Source: Lachnospiraceae bacterium (GTDB taxonomy: Bacteria; Bacillota; Clostridia; Lachnospirales; Lachnospiraceae). From it: 42,047 nucleotides of DNA. The translations under genes and the position numbers were made by a program. The notes under the pieces are model-generated. The model made no database searches. It was not told the DNA's origin and saw nothing but the letters and a program-made list of their open reading frames with translations. The number at the start of each line of letters is the position of its first letter. Positions within the stretch are counted from its first letter, which is position 1. The stretch is taken from positions 1 to 42,047 of the forward strand of contig JAFZDQ010000107.1 in the NCBI GenBank assembly GCA_017561085.1. Direction: 5' to 3'. Positions 15,171 to 22,380 of the stretch are shown here, in pieces.

Positions 15171-16619
15171 TTATTCCTTAGCCCCCGGTAATCGTTTCCG
15201 GAAGATTCTGTCTGTCAATGAATGAAAATGGAAGGGAATCAGTGGATACAGATAACTTCTTCCGGATACCGTCTTATTTGTAGCAACAAAGAATAGAAAC
15301 AATACAATTGCAAAGATATATCCGAAGATTCCCAGTATCTGCGTTAATAGTAAATTTAAAATCCGCATAAATTTCATTGCATATCCAAGTTCATAATTAG
15401 CCTGGGTATAACTGGCCAAAGCAACAAATGCCATATAAAGCATGATTTCTGAATTAAACCACCCACTATTTACGGAAAACTCTCCCAGCACCAGCGCTGC
15501 CATGATACTAAGCGGTGTACTTAACATGTTCGGGGTGTTTACAGCCGCCAGTCTTAATCCGTCAATTGCCAGCTCTAATATGAGAAATTGTAAAACAATC
15601 GGTACATTAACCTGCTCTTTGATAGTGATAAAGGAAAGTCCTTTCGGAATCAGTTCCTGATTTTGCATCAGCAGCAAAAAGGTTGGAGTCAAAATATAAG
15701 TTAATATCGCAATCAGCATCCGTGATAATCTTAGATAGGTACCGGTAATGGGCGGGAAATAATAATCATCCGCTTCTTCTATGATGTCAAAAACAGAAGT
15801 CGGTGTAATCATTGCGGAGGGTGAATTATCCACCAAAATAATAATATTTCCTTCCAGTACATGAGCAGCTGCCGCATCCGGCCTTTCTGTGTATTTAAAT
15901 TTGGGAAACGGATTGTACCAGCGTTCCTGATAAAGACATTCCGCTAAACTCTCTTGGTTCATGGTTAGGGCATCTACTTTTACCTGCCCAATACGCTTTC
16001 TGATATTGTTAAGGTAATCCTTATCCACCCGGTTGTCCATATAGCAAAGCACAATATCCGTTTTGGATGACTCTCCTGCCTGAAGCATTTCCATCCTTAA
16101 ATAAGGGGAACGGATTCTCCGTCTGATTAAAGCCGTATTAAATACAATGGTTTCCACAAAACCGTCTTTGGAACCACGAAGTGCTTTATCTTTTTCCGGT
16201 TCAGAAACGCTTCTTGCAGGATAAGTTCTGGTATCAATCAAAATACATTTATCATATCCGTCAACAAAAAGTGCACTTACTCCGGACAAAATAAAATAAA
16301 TAATTTTATCCCAGTCATTTTGCAAATCCACTTCACCGTAGGGAATACAACATTTTGAAATTTCATGGGCAGATTCCGGTAAAGACTCCGGTTTCAACTC
16401 CATAAAAAGCTGCAAAACACGCTGCACGGAATCATCTTTACAAAAACCATCCACAAAATAAAGACATGCTTCACGTCCGGCCATCCGGATGACACGATAT
16501 ACCAGGTCAAAGCTTTCCCCTACAGCCAGTTCCCTGCTTAAATAGTTCATATTTTCCTGTAAGGAAGTACTCATTTTCGCAGATACATTATTTGAATTTT
16601 CATTTCTTAAATCAGACAT
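15171..16619 (-). CDS. spoVAF: SpoVAF/GerA-family spore germination membrane protein
   Basis: A 482-residue protein of the GerA A-subunit superfamily. A soluble N-terminal domain (about 1-285) contains the conserved RGSKDGFVETIVFNTALIRR segment, and is followed by GESSKTDIVLCYM, YTERPDAAAAHVLEGN and NSPSAMITPT. Four to six membrane helices follow from about 300 to 455. The pattern (FNTALIRRRIRSP, YTERPDAAAAH) is closer to SpoVAF than to classical GerAA, as far as I can judge from memory. SpoVAF works with the SpoVA dipicolinate channel in germination. No spoVA genes or gerB/gerC partners are adjacent, so it is an orphan here. MSDLRN is taken as start because AGAAGGAG lies six bases upstream; an in-frame GTG upstream contains that site. 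Confidence 0.82.
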   Translation of the reverse strand: MSDLRNENSNNVSAKMSTSLQENMNYLSRELAVGESFDLVYRVIRMAGREACLYFVDGFCKDDSVQRVLQLFMELKPESLPESAHEISKCCIPYGEVDLQNDWDKIIYFILSGVSALFVDGYDKCILIDTRTYPARSVSEPEKDKALRGSKDGFVETIVFNTALIRRRIRSPYLRMEMLQAGESSKTDIVLCYMDNRVDKDYLNNIRKRIGQVKVDALTMNQESLAECLYQERWYNPFPKFKYTERPDAAAAHVLEGNIIILVDNSPSAMITPTSVFDIIEEADDYYFPPITGTYLRLSRMLIAILTYILTPTFLLLMQNQELIPKGLSFITIKEQVNVPIVLQFLILELAIDGLRLAAVNTPNMLSTPLSIMAALVLGEFSVNSGWFNSEIMLYMAFVALASYTQANYELGYAMKFMRILNLLLTQILGIFGYIFAIVLFLFFVATNKTVSGRSYLYPLIPFHFHSLTDRIFRKRLPGAKE

Positions 16620-16705
16620 AAAAAACTCCTTCTTCCACACACTTGGTATAGTACCATTATGTGGAAAAAGGAGCCTGATTATACTGATTATTCGATTAAA
16701 ATATT

Positions 16706-17140
16706 TTATTGTTTACCGGTGCTGCCAAATCCGCCTCTGTCTGCGCCTTCTAATGCTTCCACTTCATCAAAGCAGATTTTCGGCTGATTTTCCATAATTC
16801 TGAACTGACAAATTCTGTCGTTACAGGAAATATGGGTATCACGCACTGCAAGCACGGGCATAAACCACTGGTCATTGTCTCCGCAATAAGAGCAATCAAC
16901 TACCCCCTGGTGATTGGTCTGGATGATTCCGAAATTTTTAAAGGTAGAACTTCTGGGAACGATATGCGCTTCAAAGCCTTTCGGTAATTGCATTGCTACA
17001 CCTAAGGGAATTAATTTAAACTCACCCTGCTTCAAATCGACATCTTCAGCCGCACGTAAATCAATCCAGTCGGATTTACCGTCAATATAAGTTAATTTAT
17101 CAATTTTGTCAGTAAAATATTTAATTCTGATGGTTTCCAT
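16706..17140 (-). CDS. dut: dUTPase (deoxyuridine triphosphatase)
   Basis: A trimeric-type dUTPase of 144 residues that hydrolyses dUTP to dUMP and pyrophosphate. It keeps uracil out of DNA and feeds dTMP synthesis. Motifs in order are [10 protein letters not shown] (motif 1), [10 protein letters not shown] (motif 2), [15 protein letters not shown] (motif 3, catalytic Asp in GVVD), RICQFRIM (motif 4) and DRGGFGSTG (motif 5, C-terminal lid). GGAGG lies seven bases before the ATG. It is 31 bases downstream of nrdG, making the three-gene operon nrdD-nrdG-dut devoted to deoxynucleotide supply. Motif 3 has an unusual Cys-Ser-Tyr-Cys segment where most bacterial enzymes carry D-(S/Y)-x-Y-R-G. Confidence 0.92.
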   Translation of the reverse strand: METIRIKYFTDKIDKLTYIDGKSDWIDLRAAEDVDLKQGEFKLIPLGVAMQLPKGFEAHIVPRSSTFKNFGIIQTNHQGVVDCSYCGDNDQWFMPVLAVRDTHISCNDRICQFRIMENQPKICFDEVEALEGADRGGFGSTGKQ

Positions 17141-17171
17141 ATGTATTCCTCCATTTTCTCAAGCGGTATTT

Positions 17172-17681
17172 TTATGAATAATCTCCACAATGAAGAACGG
17201 GGATTAACGGGTCAGTCTGTGCAAGGGTCTTCTGAACATCAATGACTCTTTGATTTTTACTTCCTTTCCAAAGAAGCTTTACGTCCTTTTTATCTGCTTC
17301 GAATTCTCCGTCTACAAGTACGTCCACATACTGCATAATTGCATAATGCATGATTTTTTCCCAGGAATCGCCGGTATACATCCAAATCGTCTTGCCCGGA
17401 TATTTTTCTTTAATTTCCGCCATTAAATTTCTCACTTCCAAACGGTTTGCCGCATGAAGCGGGTCACCGCCGGAGAATGTAATTCCGGAAATATAAGATT
17501 TGTCTAACTGCTCAAAAATCTCCTGTTTCGCAGCTTCGTCAAATAATAATCCGCCATTGGGATCCCAGGTAATCGGGTTCTGACAATCCTTGCAGCAATG
17601 AGTACAGCCGGCAACCCAAAGAACCACGCGTAAGCCGTCACCGTTTAACATATCATCTTTCGTAATATTATGATATCTCAT
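17172..17681 (-). CDS. nrdG: Anaerobic ribonucleotide reductase activating protein NrdG
   Basis: Radical SAM activase that generates the glycyl radical on NrdD. The 169-residue protein begins MRYHNITKDDMLNGDGLRVV and carries the cluster motif CTHCCKDC (C26, C30, C33), the TFSGGDPL motif for SAM binding and the IWMYTGDSWE strand. It starts three bases after the nrdD stop, so the two are translated together. Length and motif order are normal for the family. Confidence 0.95.
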   Translation of the reverse strand: MRYHNITKDDMLNGDGLRVVLWVAGCTHCCKDCQNPITWDPNGGLLFDEAAKQEIFEQLDKSYISGITFSGGDPLHAANRLEVRNLMAEIKEKYPGKTIWMYTGDSWEKIMHYAIMQYVDVLVDGEFEADKKDVKLLWKGSKNQRVIDVQKTLAQTDPLIPVLHCGDYS

Positions 17682-17684
17682 GCC

Positions 17685-19871
17685 TTACATACTCTTCCTT
17701 TCTGCAATTTCTGCCATTTTGGCTTCATTTAATCTGGTATCCCCATGTACACGGGAATAAGAAAGATAACCATTCATTCTGTCAATTTTGGTTAAATTTG
17801 TGCTTCCGCATTTGGGGCAAACATCCATTTCAAGTTCCTGATGGCCGCAATCATCACAATAAGCAAGAGAAAGGTTCACACCTTCGTAAAAACCAAGTTC
17901 CATTGCTCTTCTGATTAATGTTTTAATGGCTTCAATGTTATAATCGATGGGATACTTTACGTACTGGATTTTTCCGCCATTACTAAGCTCCCAGAATCTG
18001 TATTCTAAATCCTGTTTCTGGATAGGGGTAATATCCTCTGCTACATGACAGTGGAAACTGTTGGAAACATATTCCCTATCGGAAACACCTTCGATAATTC
18101 CGTATTTCGCTCTGAACTGCTTCACCTGAAGACCGCATAAGCTTTCGGCAGGTGTGCCGTAGATTGCATATAAATTACCGTCTTCTTCTTTGAATTCTTC
18201 GATCTTCTTGTTAATATGCTCTAATACTTCAAGGGCAAACGCGCCGTCTTCTACAAGTGATTTGCCGTTATAAAGCTCCTGTAATTCGTTAAATGCCGTG
18301 ATTCCGAAGCTTGCTGTTGCTGCCTTTAAAATCGGCTTAATCTTATCCTGTAATTTTAAGTTTCCGCCAAGGAATCCGCCTTCACAATAAGCAAGGGGAT
18401 TGGTGGAGGCACGCATTTCTCCAAGGTAAGCATAGGTTCTGATATGAAGCTGACGGATCAGATTCAAATAGTAATCCAAAACTTCATAAAAATCTCTGCT
18501 TTCCTGTCTGGATTTTGCAAGAATCATAGGTAAATGTAAGGAAACCGCACCAATATTAAAACGTCCAACAAAGATAGGTTCATCTTTGTCATCTGCAGGG
18601 TGCATACCGCCTCTTTCATACCAGGGTGAAAGGAATGCACGGCATCCCATAGGGGAAATTACCTTACCATACTGCTTGTACATGCTGGCAATGTAACCTT
18701 TTCCTGTGAGGGATAACCAGTCAGGATACATGGTCTTTGCAGAGCATTTCACACCTGCATCAAATACATCCTCCAGCTCCTTACCGGGTCCATGGAGGTT
18801 TTCATCATATAAAAATACAATCTTAGGGAAAAGAACGGGTTTCTTGCATTCCTTCTTACCCTGTCCTCTTCTACGTACATTTAAAAGCGAAATGGTAGCA
18901 AGACGTGCAAAACGTCCGGTACCGATACCTGCAGTTACGGTAATGAAAGGATAATCACCTCGGCTGCTTGCTACGGTATTAAACTTATATTCCCAGCCCT
19001 GGAAGCCCTGCTCAAACTCTCTCTTTACGTCAGCAAAAGCTTCTGCCTGTGCAGTTTCTTCATCAATACCCAGACGGGCATATTTTTCAAGGCTCTTCTG
19101 ATAGGTTTTTTCCGCATAGGGCTCTAAAATTTTGTCTACTTCAGGTACGGTAAAACCACCATACTGCTGGCTGGCGGCACTTAAAACGATATCACCGATA
19201 ACGTCAAAAGCAACATCCAGGGTTTTGGGTTCATTGTACCAGATATTACCCATTTCAAATCCGCCTGAAAGAACGTTAGATACGTTAAACAGACAGCAGT
19301 TCATGGTATCACGTCTTGCAGACATATCATGTACATAAATATAACCGTCACGACATGCCTGGATTTCTTCGGTAGTCATAAAGAATTTCTGGTAAAGTTC
19401 TTTATTAAACTGATTGAAAATCAGACTTCTCTTGGTAGATACCAGGGCACTGTCGGTATTTGCATTCTCTTTGTCGCCTACATACATAATGGACTGGCTC
19501 TTTTTGTATACATCATCCATCATGCGGACAAAGTCCTGTTTATAGTTCCGATAATCGCGGTAACTCTTTGCAACAATAGGCTTAACCTCTTCCAAAGCGC
19601 TCTCAACGATGTTGTGCATAATCGGAATCGGAATTTTGTCCTGTCCCAGTTCATTTACCTTATCCACTACATATTGACAAATATGACTCTTTTCGTCATC
19701 GGTAAATTTCGTAAGGGCACGATACGCACTCTTACCTACTGCATCAATAACCTTCTGAACATTAAAGTTTTCCAGACTGCCGTCCTTTTTAATCACCTTT
19801 ACGTTGTTAATAGGCTTAAACAAATCTCCGTATTTGATTACATCTTTTTGAGTTTCCGCGTGATTACTCAT
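17685..19871 (-). CDS. nrdD: Anaerobic (class III) ribonucleoside-triphosphate reductase NrdD
   Basis: Oxygen-sensitive glycyl-radical enzyme reducing NTPs to dNTPs. The 728-residue protein has an N-terminal ATP-cone (VIKKDGSLENFNVQKVIDAV) that controls activity allosterically. The large barrel domain follows, then a zinc site CDDCGHQEL...CPKCG, and a C-terminal glycyl-radical loop RMNGYLSYSRVHGDTRLN. The start MSNHAETQKD follows GGAGG by five to six bases. The frame is open for 29 further codons upstream, but that stretch is leader RNA containing a hairpin. Transcription probably starts near 19998 from a strong promoter overlapped by an NrdR-box-like site. Confidence 0.95.
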   Translation of the reverse strand: MSNHAETQKDVIKYGDLFKPINNVKVIKKDGSLENFNVQKVIDAVGKSAYRALTKFTDDEKSHICQYVVDKVNELGQDKIPIPIMHNIVESALEEVKPIVAKSYRDYRNYKQDFVRMMDDVYKKSQSIMYVGDKENANTDSALVSTKRSLIFNQFNKELYQKFFMTTEEIQACRDGYIYVHDMSARRDTMNCCLFNVSNVLSGGFEMGNIWYNEPKTLDVAFDVIGDIVLSAASQQYGGFTVPEVDKILEPYAEKTYQKSLEKYARLGIDEETAQAEAFADVKREFEQGFQGWEYKFNTVASSRGDYPFITVTAGIGTGRFARLATISLLNVRRRGQGKKECKKPVLFPKIVFLYDENLHGPGKELEDVFDAGVKCSAKTMYPDWLSLTGKGYIASMYKQYGKVISPMGCRAFLSPWYERGGMHPADDKDEPIFVGRFNIGAVSLHLPMILAKSRQESRDFYEVLDYYLNLIRQLHIRTYAYLGEMRASTNPLAYCEGGFLGGNLKLQDKIKPILKAATASFGITAFNELQELYNGKSLVEDGAFALEVLEHINKKIEEFKEEDGNLYAIYGTPAESLCGLQVKQFRAKYGIIEGVSDREYVSNSFHCHVAEDITPIQKQDLEYRFWELSNGGKIQYVKYPIDYNIEAIKTLIRRAMELGFYEGVNLSLAYCDDCGHQELEMDVCPKCGSTNLTKIDRMNGYLSYSRVHGDTRLNEAKMAEIAERKSM

Positions 19872-19902
19872 TTTTTCCTCCATTCCATACTTTAAACGTC
19901 CA

Positions 19903-19928
19903 AAAGAAGCAAATACTTCTGCTTCTTT
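19903..19928 (-). other. Stem-loop in the nrdD leader
   Basis: AAAGAAGCA and TGCTTCTTT form a perfect 9-bp stem with an 8-base loop, about 30 bases before the nrdD start codon. On the minus strand the 3' arm ends in a short U-run (UUCUUUUGG), so it could be a weak attenuator; the tail is too short to call a terminator. Confidence 0.45.
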
Positions 19929-19981
19929 CGTAAAAGATTCACTATATATTGATACCAAATCTAGTATTCCCGCTTTTAGCT

Positions 19982-19997
19982 ATTCTATATATTGTGT
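19982..19997. promoter_or_regulatory. NrdR-box-like operator
   Basis: On the minus strand ACACAATATATAGAAT matches the NrdR box (ACACnATATATnGTGT) at all fixed positions but two. It begins at the predicted transcription start of nrdD. Weaker similar sequences occur at 20001-20016 and 20017-20032; NrdR boxes normally come in pairs about three helical turns apart, and the spacing here is not exact. Confidence 0.5.
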
Positions 19998-20004
19998 AAT
20001 TAAT

Positions 20005-20033
20005 AGTATAATGTGTACTACATATAATGTCAA
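20005..20033 (-). promoter_or_regulatory. Sigma-A promoter of nrdD-nrdG-dut
   Basis: TTGACA (20033-20028), 17-base spacer, TATACT (20010-20005). The -35 box is perfect and the -10 box matches at five of six positions. Predicted start near 19998, with a leader of about 127 bases. Confidence 0.8.
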
Positions 20034-20057
20034 CGGAATCGAAATAAAAATGTAACT

Positions 20058-20096
20058 AAAAGGGAATGGATTATTTTGGTTATTTTACCCATTCCC
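20058..20096 (-). terminator. Intrinsic terminator after the aminotransferase gene
   Basis: GGGAATGG (20096-20089 in the transcript) pairs with CCATTCCC (20069-20062), with a 19-base A/U-rich loop, followed by UUUU (20061-20058). It lies about 45 bases after the aminotransferase stop and upstream of the nrdD promoter, separating the two units. Confidence 0.75.
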
Positions 20097-20141
20097 TGCT
20101 TTTTCATACACGATGAAATTAAATTACGATTGATTTTTCGG

Positions 20142-21314
20142 TTATTTACGGATCATACCGGATTCTTTCACTGCCAAAACAGCTTTTTCAAGCTCCTCTA
20201 CCGGCATGGTAAGAGCGAAACGTACATGTCCTTTTCCGAGGCTTCCGAAGCTGCTACCGGGGGTACAAAGGACCCCTGATTTTTCCAGAAGTTCCATTAC
20301 AAAAGCCACATCATCCTCATAACCTTCCGGAATCGGTCCCCAGGCAAACATACTGCCTTCACTGTCGGGAATCTCCCAGCCGATGCTGCGCAGACCGCCG
20401 CATAAGGCATCTCTTCTTCTCTGGTATTCCTTACACTGCTCTTTCACGAAATCATCCGGACCTGTAAGGGCTGCAATCGCACCATACTGGACAGGTAAAA
20501 AGGTTCCGTAGTCAATTTGGCTGCGAAGTCTTTTAAAGGTTTGAACCAGCTGTGCATTTCCTGTAAGGAAACCAACTCTGGCTCCGGTATAGTTAAAGCT
20601 TTTGGATAAAGAATAAAATTCTACACAGATATCCTTTGCCCCTTCAAAATATAAAATCGATTTTCCGACTTTTCCATCATAGATAATATCAGAATAAGCA
20701 TTATCATGAAGGATAATAATGTCGTTTTCCTTCGCCCAGGGAATCAGCTTTTCATAAAAGGAATCGGGCGCTGTTTTACATACCGGATTTAAAGGATAAG
20801 ACACAATCATAAATCTGGCTCTTTTACGGGTTTCTTCGTCAATGGCATCTAAGTCAGGTAAATATTGATTTTCCCCCGTTAACGGATAGGTAACTATTTC
20901 AGCGCAGGCAAGAGAAGGCCCGATTTCAAAAATCGGATAGCCGGGATTGGGTACCAGGACTACATCTCCTGGATTACAAAGTGCCAGACCGATATGGGCG
21001 ATACCTTCCTGGGAGCCGTAAACGGACGTTATTTCATCTTCCTTTAAGGTTACCTGATAACGTGCTTTATATCTGTCAATGACTGCCCTTATCAATTCCG
21101 GTAAATCCTTTAATGCATATTTATAATTTTCTGCATCGCCTGCCGCTTTTACTACAGCATCTATAATATGCTGAGGGGTCTTAATATCAGGCGTCCCTAC
21201 GGAAAGGTTATATACCTTTTTGCCTGTTTTTTCTACTTCTTCTTTTTTTTCATTTAAAACCTGAAAAATTCCGGCTTCATAATTTTTCATTCTGTCTGCA
21301 ACTTTTAGTGTCAT
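20142..21314 (-). CDS. Class I/II PLP-dependent aminotransferase
   Basis: A 390-residue fold-type I aminotransferase. Key residues are visible: YGSQEGIAHIGLALCNPGD with the cofactor-binding region, PNPGYPIFE, SYPLNPVC (PLP-ring Asn), DNAYSDIIYDG (Asp), SLSKSFNYTGARVGF with the Schiff-base lysine, and the C-terminal substrate-binding arginine in HVRFALTMP. The overall pattern resembles LL-diaminopimelate aminotransferase-like and related broad-range enzymes, but the substrate cannot be fixed from the sequence and no biosynthetic partners adjoin it. The start at 21314 has AGAGGT seven bases upstream. It follows the HAD phosphatase gene by 14 bases and is the last gene of that operon. Confidence 0.87.
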   Translation of the reverse strand: MTLKVADRMKNYEAGIFQVLNEKKEEVEKTGKKVYNLSVGTPDIKTPQHIIDAVVKAAGDAENYKYALKDLPELIRAVIDRYKARYQVTLKEDEITSVYGSQEGIAHIGLALCNPGDVVLVPNPGYPIFEIGPSLACAEIVTYPLTGENQYLPDLDAIDEETRKRARFMIVSYPLNPVCKTAPDSFYEKLIPWAKENDIIILHDNAYSDIIYDGKVGKSILYFEGAKDICVEFYSLSKSFNYTGARVGFLTGNAQLVQTFKRLRSQIDYGTFLPVQYGAIAALTGPDDFVKEQCKEYQRRRDALCGGLRSIGWEIPDSEGSMFAWGPIPEGYEDDVAFVMELLEKSGVLCTPGSSFGSLGKGHVRFALTMPVEELEKAVLAVKESGMIRK

Positions 21315-21328
21315 TTTCTTACCTCTTT

Positions 21329-22042
21329 CTAACAATATCTTCCGTACAAAATATCTTTAATTTCCCATAAATTACGGATTTCATAATCGATCCTTAATTG
21401 GGAATACAACTCACCTTCCGGCACTTCCCCTGTGGGGTTGTACCAACAACAACTAATTCCCGCATTATTGCCGCCTAACATATCACTACTTAAAGAATCA
21501 CCGATGATAATTGCTTTTTCTTTGGAAAAACCGGGAATCGCGGAAAAGCAATATTCAAAAAATTCAGTGGCAGGTTTGGGGGCTCCTACCGTCTCAGATA
21601 TAAAAATATCGTCCATTACACGATTAAATCCCGACAATTTCAGTTTACTTTCCTGGGTTTTGGTGACACCGTTTGTGACTACATACTGCTTGAAATCTCT
21701 TCGAAGCTCATTACAAAGCAAAAAAGAATCATCACGATAATAGTATACACTTCCCAGTGCTTTCTGATAAACCGCTGCAAACTCTTCAACTAAAACATCG
21801 GTAATCTGTAATTTTTCAAATAAGGTCACGAAACGTCCCCGTAAAACTTCGGCTTTGGTAATTTCGCCTTTTTCAAGACGCTTCCAATAGGAATCATTAA
21901 TTCCGGAATACAGGCGCACAATACTCTGGTCTATCATTCTGCCATATTTACGGAAAGTATATTTCAGTGCATAATCCTCTGATTTTTCAAAATCCAGTAA
22001 TGTCTGGTCAACATCCCAAAAAATATATTCAAATTGCTTCAT
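21329..22042 (-). CDS. HAD-superfamily nucleotidase, YjjG-like
   Basis: A 237-residue HAD phosphatase with motif I DVDQTLLDF (Asp10 and Asp12 as nucleophile and acid), motif II VVTNGV, motif III lysine in GAPKPATEFFEY and motif IV GDSLSSD. The DVDQTLLDF signature, with a helical cap after motif I, is typical of YjjG. YjjG dephosphorylates (deoxy)nucleoside monophosphates, including non-canonical pyrimidine ones, and so prevents their incorporation into DNA. The substrate is inferred from that similarity. AAAGGA lies eight bases upstream of the ATG. It is followed at 14 bases by the aminotransferase. Confidence 0.87.
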   Translation of the reverse strand: MKQFEYIFWDVDQTLLDFEKSEDYALKYTFRKYGRMIDQSIVRLYSGINDSYWKRLEKGEITKAEVLRGRFVTLFEKLQITDVLVEEFAAVYQKALGSVYYYRDDSFLLCNELRRDFKQYVVTNGVTKTQESKLKLSGFNRVMDDIFISETVGAPKPATEFFEYCFSAIPGFSKEKAIIIGDSLSSDMLGGNNAGISCCWYNPTGEVPEGELYSQLRIDYEIRNLWEIKDILYGRYC

Positions 22043-22109
22043 ATTCCGGTTCCTTTCCGCGAGCTGCGCATCTTCCCTTATTTACATCGTAGGGATTTCC
22101 TATGAAGTA

Positions 22110-22135
22110 AAAAAGTGTTCTTTCGAACACTTTTT
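22110..22135 (-). terminator. Intrinsic terminator ending the transporter/salvage operon
   Basis: AAAAAGTGTTC (22110-22120) and GAACACTTTTT (22125-22135) form a perfect 11-bp stem with a 4-base loop, with a further T on the minus-strand 3' side. It lies seven bases after the stop of the small membrane protein gene, the last of the long operon, and separates it from the HAD gene. Confidence 0.88.
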
Positions 22136-22141
22136 GGTCTC

Positions 22142-22318
22142 TTATTCTGCTGTTTCGGATACCACTGCCTCTGCTTCTGCCAACGCTTTTTCTTTACGGT
22201 TTTTATTCTTGCGCATAGTGATTCCGATGACAATTCCAACCGCAGCAATTACCACGATTATCGCCATTAAAAGTAAATATGATAAAAATGAATTTGCAAA
22301 TAATACAAGATTCTGCAT
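22142..22318 (-). CDS. Small single-pass membrane protein
   Basis: A 58-residue protein of unknown function. A hydrophobic helix (about 10-33, LLLMAIIVVIAAVGIVIGI) is followed by a basic stretch (MRKNKNRKEK) and an Ala/Glu-rich tail, so the C-terminus is predicted to be cytoplasmic. I start it at the ATG at 22318; AAAGG lies about 12 bases upstream, which is long but the best available. A GTG 12 codons earlier has no ribosome binding site. It follows the MutS-like gene and precedes the operon terminator, so it is probably the last operon member. A membrane partner role is possible but unproven. Confidence 0.6.
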   Translation of the reverse strand: MQNLVLFANSFLSYLLLMAIIVVIAAVGIVIGITMRKNKNRKEKALAEAEAVVSETAE

Positions 22319-22380
22319 AATATTCCAAGCCTTTCTTTCCACTTCCGATTTCACTGTAAAATATCATATCATTGCTTAGT

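Noticed and set aside
19329-19895. 188-residue plus-strand open frame
   Set aside because: It is entirely antisense to nrdD, has no ribosome binding site and encodes unrecognisable sequence, as expected for a shadow frame.
19872-19958. 29-residue N-terminal extension of NrdD
   Set aside because: It contains the leader hairpin and the GGAGG site, and lacks a ribosome binding site of its own; the ATG at 19871 matches where the ATP-cone domain should begin.
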